Positions 23,301-33,400 of a stretch of DNA of 64,000 nucleotides are shown in pieces; the stretch's first letter is position 1, and each line of letters starts with the position of its first letter. The notes below the pieces were generated by a model. That model made no database searches and was not told where the DNA came from. It was given only the letters and a program-made list of their open reading frames with translations. The DNA comes from Gordius sp. MW1 (lineage: Eukaryota; Nematomorpha; Gordioida; Gordea; Gordiidae): assembly GCA_964036665.1 (NCBI GenBank), contig OZ038526.1, positions 6,076,001 to 6,140,000 on the forward strand, read 5' to 3'. A program made the position numbers and the translations under genes.

Positions 23301-26265
23301 TTTGCCTTATGCGGAGCCAATATTTGGCTAAGTTTGTTTTTATGATTAAATTTTTGTTTATATTTTATTTTATGGTTAAAAAGTTTATTTTCACGAAAAC
23401 AAAGTTACATACATAAGCGTATTAGAAAAATAAATACATAAACATTTGTAAAGGCGAAGTATAAAGATGGGAAATATATACAATATAAAAGCGGGTGAGA
23501 AATAAAAATAAATTGAAATTCGAAAGCGTCGCGTGTATCATCCGTTAAAAGTGGCCAGCTATCGGGCAGGGATTAAAAATTATATACTTTGCGATCAAAA
23601 TATCTATTTTTTGTTTAAGTAAAGGTTGGTGGAATAGAGACTGGGCAGCGCCGGCCATTTTCTTTATAAATTTGTCAAATTTATATTCGATTGATAAGGG
23701 CTTTATAAACAATTACTATGAATACCCGGTTTTGCTCTTTAGTCGAACACGCTATTAGATTAAATTCTGTTTGATTTATATTTGAATGATTAATAGAGGC
23801 GTTTAAAGAGTACAATGTTCAAACATCTGTATAAGCTTTCACGGTAATTATTAAAAAAATGTAAGTTGGATGGACAGGACGGACAATCAAAAGCGAGCTC
23901 ATAAATTGCATAGCAATTAATACATCATATTTATCCTATTCCTCCCCGCTTCGTTGGTTTACACAAAATCTAGTCTGCGTAACCTATTGGGTTGGGTTGG
24001 TGTGCTAGGTATATTGGTGTTAAAGTTAGGATCATTTTAAGATTTGATTTTGATATACGCCCTAAGTCTGCCCAGGATTGAACTCTCGAGGGTTAAATAA
24101 AGTTGGGTTAGGCTTGCCAAATCGTCACTTTCAAGAAATTGTTTCTCAGAGATTGAACTATTTGTCATTTTTTATACTCTAGATTTGTCGAGGTGTTGTT
24201 GGCTTAATTTAAGGCTTCTAAATTTTGATTTTATGCATTCGACTCCAACTAGGGGTGGACCTAAATTTGTATTTTATTATGAAATGTGGCATGTTTGTTG
24301 TCCTTTAATGAGCAATACGTCAAAAACAAACCAGCATTCACGAGTTCACGCTGACCCCTGTATTTATCGTTCTTTTATAGGCTTAAATTGCAATCAAATA
24401 ATAATCGCTATTTAAATTTTGAATCTAAACTCGCCGAGTCTCGTTCAATTCAGTTTTAAGTTTTAATGTTTAATACCATGTGTGACCTCATAACGACCTT
24501 GCGTTAACTAGTGTTGTAAAAACGGTTGGGTTTTGTTTGTTCGACATTTGGTTTAACTAAGACTAACGATCGACTCATCTGTCCTCCAATTCCTACTAAA
24601 CCTAATGGTTGACTAAGAAAAACAGACCAAAAACCTATGGTTTGTTTTGAACAACAAAACCCAACCGTTTTACAAGCCTCAACCATGTCATATAGATTAA
24701 ACGTGTTAAAAATTCTCATGTGCGTACTTGTTTGTGGTGTTATTTTTTATCAAATGTTCCCTTCGGTTATATCTAAAGTTGCACGCGGCTCGTTCCTCGC
24801 TTAACCACCAACGTCAAACTTATCGCCGAAAGTTTGGTTCGTTTCTTATACTTCCCGGACGAAGATCCGACCAACCTTTCCGTGAATATCCTCGAGAACG
24901 GTTCTATCTTGGCTGACCCCTACGTAAGCAATCCCCATTTATAAAGCTCTTTCGTAAATTTTTGCTGGATCCCTCTAGTATTTTAGTTTGTAGCCAAGTG
25001 ATTTTATGCTTTCTCTCCTTTTATTTCGACCATACGTATGGCGTTTGTCTTTTAATAGATCTCCACCACATTTGCACCAAGGCAGATTAAGGTCCAAAAG
25101 TTTGACCATTAGTCTATTAATGCGACTAAGAAAAACAGACCGACCATAAAATCGTTGGTTCGTTTATGTTTAATCGATTAAAACCAAAGGGCGACCGACC
25201 AAAACCCAGCCGTTTTTATAAAACACTATTCTCGAATTATTATCTCTACATTTCGTAATTTCACTAAAGTTGAAATAAGGTCTGCCCATGCTTTAGGTTT
25301 AAATAGTAATTGTAATCTCTAAGCTTTAGGATAATATCTACATCGATTGGCCTTTGAAATTGTTATAGTCGGTTAACGTGGAGCATTTGAGGGGCGTGAT
25401 GGAAACGTTTTCCCACTACGCTCGCGCCCAACAACTTTTCCGCAAAGAGTCGCACATATTGTCCACCATAGTGACACATTTTTCGGACCTGGTTAAGGAC
25501 ATTCGAATCATCCCTTTCCGAACTGACAAAAGGTATTTTTATTTTAAATTAATTGTTATTCAGTCACTTTTACAAACAAATCTTTTAATAATATGCAACT
25601 TAATGTGCTAAAAATAATTCTGAACTGATTTTTCTTAATTTTTTTTCTCACAGGGAACCAGATTTTGCGTTTTACGACAATTTTCAGGGCGAGTTGACCT
25701 TTTACAAGTAACAGTAATAACCGTAATTGACATATGACTAGGAAGATTTACAATTTATATAAAAATGAGTGCATCGGTCATTGTTATAGGTTTTTTTAAA
25801 ACATTTTTACTATATTCATTAGATCTAAACCTGCCCTTTTCGATCTATATTTGGCCATCCTCGTCGGGGTATATTTGGGGTTACTCCACCTATTTTTGAT
25901 AGTAAGACAACCCAAATGACATTTTATCTTCGCATTTTTACATTTTAAATTTATGATTTTGCGGTTCATCAAAATTGAATCGGTTTCCACTTTTCCTGCC
26001 ATAGAACTTTCCAAACCTCTGCTATTTTTGGACGAGTTTCATGCGTCTCGGCAAAAAGGGCAATGGTACAAACAGTTCTCTGACAAATCACCAACAGCAC
26101 TCAACTTACGCTCCACTGTTACCAAATCACAAGCTCGGCAACCAACCACCTAATGTTTATAGCGCTTTGCCATCGGGACCTTCAAAGTCTTACGCAAATG
26201 GCTCCGAAATTAAAAATGGCTTTTACCACTCAGTCATGAACGGCTTGCACTTTAGAAAAATTTAA
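20379..26265 (+). CDS. NCLN: Nicalin (BOS/multipass translocon complex subunit), 14 exons
   Basis: Nicalin is an ER membrane protein with an M28-peptidase fold that acts with TMEM147 and NOMO in membrane protein biogenesis. Exons: 20379-20553, 20595-20779, 20822-20972, 21011-21144, 21393-21473, 21553-21656, 21776-21864, 21939-22063, 23096-23295, 24779-24923, 25369-25532, 25654-25707, 25823-25901, 26005-26265. All introns are GT-AG, every phase fits, and the total is 648 aa (human 563). Seen: N-terminal hydrophobic segment about 20-33, IQQYDLHG (48-55), VIVTYYDAFALAP (230-242), CDSNGSGV (248-255), SAGGKFNY (285-292), FVLCLD, HVHVSKPP, HKKINLAE, WEHERYGLRKVPAFTLSH, and KPALFDLYLAILVGVYLGLL as the C-terminal membrane segment (about 540-562). 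These blocks follow vertebrate nicalin in order. An 86-residue Asn/Ser/Pro-rich last exon is longer than the vertebrate tail. Exons 1-8 are AT-rich and exons 9-11 clearly GC-rich. Introns 1-3 are 38-42 bp; introns 8 and 9 are 1032 and 1483 bp. Confidence 0.93.
22216..22846 (+). mobile_element. Helentron-like element, short copy E, in NCLN intron 8
   Basis: Starts TTAATTGCTATGCAATTTAT, with a very short GTCC run (22252-22262), then a tRNA-like segment, a single core unit (GACCGTCCGCTGGCTACTGA), a second tRNA-like 3' end, the inverse repeat CCCATAAATTGCATAGCAAA near 22740, a CTTCCC tract and the terminal hairpin. At 631 bp it is the simplest copy and shows the family without an expanded array. 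It lies in the same direction as the host gene, between exons 8 and 9. Confidence 0.75.
22265..22330 (+). repeat. tRNA-like segment in copy E
   Basis: GCCAGCTTTGTGACCTGGAG could fold as a weak anticodon arm, followed by AGAGTTCAATCCCCGGAG, which resembles a T-arm and B box. No complete cloverleaf. A second, sharper B box, GGTTCGAATCCCGGCGAGGG, lies at about 22583-22605. The core units follow directly after each of these. Confidence 0.45.
23868..23925 (-). mobile_element. Solo 5' end of the Helentron-like family in NCLN intron 9
   Basis: Read on the minus strand it gives TTAATTGCTATGCAATTTAT, then GAGCTCGCTTTTGATTGTCC and GTCC-like words, that is, the first 55 or so bases of the element and nothing more. 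Confidence 0.6.
24509..24680. mobile_element. Foldback MITE in NCLN intron 9
   Basis: Left arm GTAAAAACGGTTGGGTTTTG and right arm CAAAACCCAACCGTTTTAC pair, with GTTTGTTC and GAACAACA inside. The interior includes GACTAAGAAAAACAGACC. Related sequence, including the same GACTAAGAAAAACAGACC word and a right end AAAACCCAGCCGTTTTTATA, occurs at about 25125-25228 in intron 10, so two relatives flank exon 10. The start TAGTG suggests hAT, but a target duplication is not clear. Confidence 0.55.
25125..25228. mobile_element. Partial relative of the intron 9 MITE, in NCLN intron 10
   Basis: Contains GACTAAGAAAAACAGACCGA and ends AACCCAGCCGTTTTTATAAA followed by ACACTA. The corresponding left end is missing. 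Confidence 0.4.
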
Positions 26266-26483
26266 TTTTTGTAGCTATTTTTTTGGCAATACTGTTTTGC
26301 CCGTTTTATGTTTCACAATCTCATTAATTCATTTGCAATATGAGCCAATTCGAAATAATCAGTCAAGCATCATTTCTCCAACTATTTTTTCTCTGAAGTA
26401 CATTATACATAATATCATATACAATAGGTTACATTTTTGTCTTCGTGTTGTGTATATAATAACCTTTATATTGCTTGTTCCTC

Positions 26484-26489
26484 AATAAA
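26484..26489 (+). terminator. Polyadenylation signal candidate for NCLN
   Basis: AATAAA about 220 bases after the NCLN stop codon, the first such hexamer downstream. The actual cleavage site was not determined. Confidence 0.45.
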
Positions 26490-28983
26490 ATATACAGAAA
26501 AAATATTTTTGATCATGAAATCTACAATATGCTCTATGGGCCTTATTGAACACTGGTTAACAAAAATAATGATATTGTTATATCCGAGGGAAAAGGTTAA
26601 CAAATTTTGATTGAGATTTTTATGGTTAGCAAGAATTTGTTTTTCGCTTTTTCCCAATCTACTATTTTTTTTTAATATGTGGTTCAAAGTTGTAAAAATA
26701 GGCCCTTTTGCGCCTTTTTGAAGATCTATATAACTAGAACAGCATCTAAGTTTTAAAATCTAAGATCTTAAAAAAGATGTTACATCAATTTGTTTTCATG
26801 AAGACGCTTTTTTACAAGTTATTATAAAAAGACATGCTTGAATTAGACTTTTAATTAATATTTATAAATTAATTTATTACGTCTATTTTATATTGCAAAT
26901 AGGGTTAGACATTTAGTCTCCATCATTCCTTCATAGAAATAATTAATTGCTATGCAATTTATGGGATCGTTTTTTGGTGTCCGTCCGTCGTCCGTCCGTT
27001 ACCCTCCCTATCTATTTGCATTGGGTATATTAGGTTATCGCTTTTTTTAACTTAATGGATGAGGAAGAGGTGCCCCACCCCTCATCTCTATCTCCCTCGC
27101 TGTGTTATTTTTTGAATTAATGCATAAGAGGTGCCCCACCCCTCATCTCTATCTCTCTCGGTGTGTTATATATAAGATTTGTTAAATTATCTATTATATA
27201 ATAAACATAAATAAAAGTTGTTTACTTTTAATTGCTATGCAATTTAACTAGTTTTGGTTATATAATAAATATAGATAAAAGTTGTTTACTTTTAATGCTA
27301 TGCAATTTAACTAGTTATAAATAAACATAAATAAAAGTTGTTTACTTTTTAATTGCTATGCAATTTAACTAGTTTTGGGGTTGGAATCCCGGAGTTTTTT
27401 TTGACTCTTATGATTGTTCTTGTTACTATCATTGATAATAAGAATTTTTGGCCGTCCGCTGGCTGCTGACCAATGAAAAAAATGACCATTGGCCAAAATG
27501 TGAATCGAAATGATTTTTTTCGTTTTTTTTGACTATTATGATTGTTCCTGTTTCTACCATTGCTATTATGACTTTTTGGCCGTCCGCTGGCTGCTGACCA
27601 ATGTTATATAATAAACATAAATAAAAGTTGTTTACTTTTAATTGCTATGCAATTTAACTAGTTTTTGGGTTAGAATCCCGGAGTTTTTTTTGACTTTTAT
27701 GATTGTTCTTGTTACTATCATTGATAATAAGACTTTTTGGCCGTCCGTTGGCTGCTGACCAATGAAAAAAATGACCATTGGCCAAAATGTGAATCCGAGT
27801 TTATTTTTTCGTTTTTTTTTTGACTATTATGATTGTTCCTGTTACTACCATTGCTATTATGACTTTTTGGCCGTCCGCTGGCTCCTGACCGATGGAAAAA
27901 AATGACCATTGGCCAAAATGTGAATCGAAATTATTTTTTTTGTTTTTTTTGACTATTATGATTGTTCCTGTTCCTACCATTGCTATTATGACTTTTTGGC
28001 CGTCCGCTGGCTGCTGACCAATGGAAAAAAATGACCATTGGCCAAAATGTGATTCGAAAATTTTTTTTTCGTTTTTTTTACTCTTGTGAATTTATATCCA
28101 CTTTTACCGTGTGCTGGCTGCTGACCAATGGAAAAAAATGACCATTGGCCAAAATGTGAATCCGAGTTTATTTTTTCGTTTTTTTTGACTATTATGATTG
28201 TTCCTGTTACTACCATTGCTATTATGACTTTTTGGCCGTCCGCTGGCTCCTGACCGATGGAAAAAATGACCATTGGCCAAAATGTGATTCGAAAATTTTT
28301 TTTTTCGTTTTTTTTTGACTTATGAATTTATAACCACTTTTACCGTGTCCTGGCTGCTTACCAATGAAAAAAAATGACCATTGGCCAAATTTTATATATA
28401 ACCTAAAAATTTATTATAGATGGTCTAACAGACAGCCAACTATGTAATATATATTTTTAACCTTATAAATGCATATATATTTTTTTATTGGGTTAATATA
28501 TTTCATTTAATTAGATTGTGATTTCATAGAAAACCTAAAAAGTAATATTTAAAAAAATAATATAGGTATTAGATTCTAATTTACGATAAAATATATCGAT
28601 AGAAACTAACACAAAATTCGAAACCTCCTTCAAAGGTATAAGCATAGCCCGTTATTTCTAATTAAATTGAATCTACTATTAAACTCAAACACGAATTGTA
28701 CTTTATTAGATGGCGCGCGTAAGTTTATATAATTAGTAAAATTTTTCTACGTGTCATAGATATTACACCGCGTGTGGCAGGGAAATGTCCGATATTTTTA
28801 AAATGAAAAGGTATTTTAGGAATCTGAAAAGGTTATTTTACCCCCGGCCGCCCTGGGCACCTACGGGTAAAGTTTCGAGCGAATCGGGCTGGTAGTTTAA
28901 GAATTTAGCCCTTTTTTAAAACTAAAAAAAACTTTTTTTTTAATTTTTTTTTTACATTAAATTAATATTTTGTTTTTGTTAAT

Positions 28984-29057
28984 AGTTGTGTTTTATGTTT
29001 AGAAAATCAATATATTTCGTCGGTCAGTAGCCAGCGGACGGTCAAAAAGTCATATTA
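28984..29057 (-). repeat. 74-bp inverted segment in copy F
   Basis: Reverse complement of 8410-8483. Compared with copy A, the flanks GTTTTTGTTAAT and ATTTCATCATCT are intact, but ACCATTGA on the left and TTATT on the right are missing. Confidence 0.85.
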
Positions 29058-29102
29058 ATTTCATCATCTATATAAATAACATAATAACTTCTACTATTTT
29101 AA

Positions 29103-29176
29103 AGCCAGCATGGTATAGTGGTTATAGCGCAGGCTTGTGAACTGGAGGTGTGGGGTTCAAGTCAGGGAGGGGACAA
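29103..29176 (+). repeat. tRNA-like (SINE-head) segment inside copy F
   Basis: Same as the segment in copy A but slightly less decayed in the T-arm region (GGAGGTGTGGGGTTCAAGTC). A-box-like GGTATAGTGGTTATAG. No paired acceptor stem, so not a functional tRNA gene. Confidence 0.5.
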
Positions 29177-29564
29177 ATTTTTTTTTTTAATTTTTTTAAA
29201 TTAAATTAATATTTGTTCATGTTAATACCAATGATAATATGAATTTTTGACCGTCCGCTGGCTACTGACCAATAAAAAAATGACCATTGGCCAAATAAAT
29301 CGAAATTTTTTTTCGTTTTTGAATTGGTTAACATTGATAATTACCCTATGTCCTCCCCTACAAGGGCCTATAACTAATTAACTAATTATTTTGCATCTAA
29401 TACCCCCTATAGGCATTCTCGCCCCTTCCCACCTTTCTCGCCCATAAATTGCATAGCAAATATGCTACGTTTATACGGAGTATAGAAGAGTTCCCCCTTC
29501 CCCTCTTCCCTTCCCCTACTCCCCTTCCCTTCTCCCCCTTCCCACGAGGGCCGAAGGCCCGAGT

Positions 29565-30438
29565 TTGATTTATATTGTTTAATTTTTTATTTAGAAGCAG
29601 AGTTCAAAATAAATATATTAAAAGCCATTTTCTTCCTTGCCTAAGCTTATTACTAAAATTGCTGACATTAAAACATAGCAACTGCAATAAGAGATGGGAG
29701 GGGTGGGAAGCAGAGTAAGATCAGTGCTGATAGATAAAGGGGTTAGGGTAGCAGCTACACAACACACTCATACCACATAGCCTAAGTTAATTTCTAACTT
29801 AAATTATTTATTTTTAAATTTGATCGAGTTGCTTCCAGTGTAATCCTTAAAGGGGGGTGGGGACAAATCGCTTTTTTCTTCATTTTTAATTCAATTAATT
29901 CGAATACTTGACGTTTAGGAAAAACCCGGAAAACATTTTCGTGTTCCCATCTAAAAAAATCCTATGCACATTTTATTTCCCTTTCTCGGTTGTTTTAATG
30001 CTAATATAGTATTATCTTGACGTTCAATGAAAGGCGCTAGAGTTGTGCATATCCTCGTGAAAAGACTATAACTTAAGGAATTGAAGTATTTTACAGATAA
30101 AATGCAAAACCACTTTTATCAATTTGGAATTAAAAACTCTCGGATTATTATATGTCGAAATCACAAAAGACCGCGTTTTAGTAAAGTATATATTCTTTTA
30201 CTGTGCCGCCCCAAATCTATTAATACTGCACAAGGGAATTCGTATTAAACATCTGCATAACGCAAGGTATATAGAAAAAGAACCTGTTAACGTATATATA
30301 GTTAGTATATGAGTGGATAAATAAAAGTAAATATCTATAATAGTCTTATGTATGTGGTGGTAACAATCACGAAATATAATGTTGGGTCATCGAGATTTTT
30401 GAAGAATAGGTTGCATTGTGTTTCTATACCCTATAGGA
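29565..30438. other. Spacer, no feature seen
   Basis: AT-rich DNA between copy F and the 3' end of the CUB/LDLa gene. It presumably holds that gene's 3' UTR just below 30439. No repeat ends or further exons were recognised. Confidence 0.4.
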
Positions 30439-33400
30439 TCATTTTTCACTATTTTTTTGTTGTCTGACCTTTTTCTTTTTCACAACAAAAATGACCACGA
30501 TGATCACGCCTATTATGACAATCAAAATGGAGGCGGTAATGGGTAATATTTTGTGCCAACTATTTCGAAACCTATTGCGCAGCGCGCAAAATTTAGGATT
30601 TTCGTATGTGAGAGGCACGTGCTTGTAAAAGCCGGTCGCTCCACCCGGCCCTTGTGCCATTTTCATCCATACTGGTGATGGACAACTGGGTACACCCGTA
30701 CACATTTGTCGCTCAGTGATGCACGTCGCGTTGTCGGGGCAGTGGTACTTGCAGGACGGCGAAGTTTGCCACGATTTCGCTCGTCCCGAAAGTGTTTGTT
30801 GATAGGGGAGGATAGCCTTGATTAAAGATATCTGACTAAACGTCAAATGGATGAAGGTTTGAGGGTGGGTAGATAGCAAATCTACGATCGCTACGTTTGA
30901 TTGGTCTTTGTAATAGGTATGAGTGTTGAAGCCATGTGAAAAGAGATAAAACATGTTATTGTCAAACGTCGCCTCATAATCGCTTTCATTTTGGCAAAGT
31001 GTTTTCAATATTCTGGTCCCATTATAACTCCCCGGGTCGCTTTTGAGACTTTTAGTGGTCATATTGGTATAAGGAACCCAAAATCGCAAGTAGGAGCTAC
31101 CACAAGTTTTACCCAAGGTTAAATTTTTTAGTACAAAAAACACCCAAAATAACTCTCCCACCGTTACCTTCCACCTACAGTGGACGCCTTTGATTGGTGT
31201 TTGACTCGGCAATTTGTCTGTGATAGGAAGTGGAGGGAAGATAATATCACCTTCATAGTTATTAAAAATGCGTTTTTCACCACAATCGAAGTTGATATAT
31301 TCGTAGGTCAATTCGAAGGCTTGTTTTTCGGGGTATATGTTTCCTCGTTTCCACCTTAAATGTGCTATGTTAAACTCTATCACGACCGTCGTAGAAGATT
31401 TGGTTATGTAGGTGAAATTGTTTAAGTGATGGTCCCTAACTTTTCCGAAAATTGACGAATATCGTGAATTGCAAAAACAGGGTGTTTTATCATATTCAGA
31501 CATAATGACATCGTTACTAGGATCTTTTTTATTACTGTCCGGTATTTCTTTGATACTTAAATAATTTATATTCTTTAGATGATCTAGCGAGTTCCTATCA
31601 TCTTGAATGCCGCGTTTTATTAACCCATTTTGACATGTGCCATCATGATTGGAACAGCACCCATCGCATCTCCTATTATCATGTGACGATGTGTGAATCC
31701 GTAGAGAATATAAATTGATCAACAACTTTTCGTTGCCATATTTGGAAGCGCGTAACGTGTATTTGCAATTGATAGCAAATAATCCTCCATCTTTCATGTC
31801 CCCCGCCTTACTATCCTGTTTCACCGCTGTGCTTAAAGAAGTTTGGTTATCTCTTGATCCTTGTGTGACTCTATCTGGTGTGCCTGCCATGCGACCTTTG
31901 TAGTAAAGAAACGCCAAATTCCTGGGAGATGTTATCAAACCCTTTTTCCTTTTATCGGATGAAAAATCTTCGTCACAAAGCGTGCCCCTCACCGACATCC
32001 CATGCTTCCACGTGTCCACAAATTCATATCTAAGGTCATAACGAATGTCAGGCTGAGAATAAGAACCTCGACTTCCGTGGAATATGACCAAAAAAGACGA
32101 GCCAGTCGATATGTATATAGCTGAATCTGATGGACAACTTAGAAAACGTTTTAGACGCCGACCTCTACCCTTTTCTCTCCCACCGACTGCGGGTCTGCAT
32201 ATTTTCGGACCCCAATGACCACAAAATCTAGCCATTAGCTTCGTTGCTTCATTCTCTACTTCCGAATCTATTAAACTTATCATGTCGGAACACGGATCAT
32301 GTACGTACTCGGTATCATTCGAGTGAGTTAAGAGGTTGGGATCCTCGTTAGGTATGTAAGAAAATTGTTTAAAATACAACCAAACTCTTTCCCACGGGCG
32401 ACCGCGCAAGGTTATACGACAGGTGGTATTAGCTGGAAACCAATGTCTTAGATTTACTATTTTACCTCTGCTTTGATTCGATGTATGCGACTCATTGTCA
32501 TCCCATATATGATCGTCATTTATTTGATCACGTTTCCGCTTAACATTGTCGTCATTTTCTAGGCGTGTTGTATCAGCTAAATCTTTTAATGTGTAACTAG
32601 TGAGGATAAAATCACAGTTTGTTGTACCGGGTGTAAAGCTTGAACCAAAGCTGGGCACTTCAGAGCGCATCTCGCTCCATGTTGAGATGAAATAAAAACG
32701 TCTCATTATTAAAGCCGATGCATCTGCAACATTTTTGAATTCTATATACAACGCGTTTCCACTTGATTTTATAGTTGGCACCTTACCATCGCCACAAAAA
32801 GTACCAATTAATTTTTCTTCCGACGGGCGATCATCATCATAAAAGGATATCCACGCAAGAGGACACGCCTTTTTGGTTGTTCGTATGCCTGATATTGTAT
32901 TGCACAACAAAGGATCTTCGCACATTCTACTTCCGACATTGAAGGTGTCACCATATTGGGTCACCTTGACCTATTTAAGTAAAACTTATGATACCATTGA
33001 AATATAAGCATATGCAAAAAAAATTAATTCTTACATTATACACTTAGACTTTAAACATTATTATTACTATATTATAGTATTAAATTATGCTAAAGCTTAT
33101 TTGTGGCAAATGTATTAAGATGGCAGGTTAATATATTTTAATCACGTTAGCACTGCCTTAGCTCAAAATGGCAGTAAGTTGTTCCAATTATATTGTACTT
33201 GATAAAAATGTGGTTAAAATTTAAAAACTCAATCATACTACCGAATTATTTCCCTCCTTTTATATAATCCTCGTTTATGGAGACATTAATTAGCAAGCCA
33301 ACGTTATAAAACACGTTTTACCATATAAATTGCATTAGGTCGAAACATAATCATTTCAATTTATTTTCTCCCGCAACTAAATTAAATTGTTTTTTCATAT

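Larger units (their letters stand above)
26943..29564 (+). mobile_element. Helentron-like element, copy F
   Basis: Near-duplicate of copy A, with the same start, microsatellite, AATAAACATAAATAAA block, core array, non-tandem 3' module (TATATATAACCTAAAAATTT onward), tRNA-like segment, inverse terminal repeat and hairpin. Differences from A include one fewer core unit and the exact inversion of a 74-bp segment with loss of a few bases on each side. The similarity over about 2.6 kb means A and F separated recently or were homogenised. Confidence 0.7.

Noticed and set aside
24185-24415. 76-codon plus-strand ORF in NCLN intron 9
   Set aside because: No splice sites in phase with NCLN exons 9 and 10, which already join correctly; composition is ordinary for noncoding DNA.
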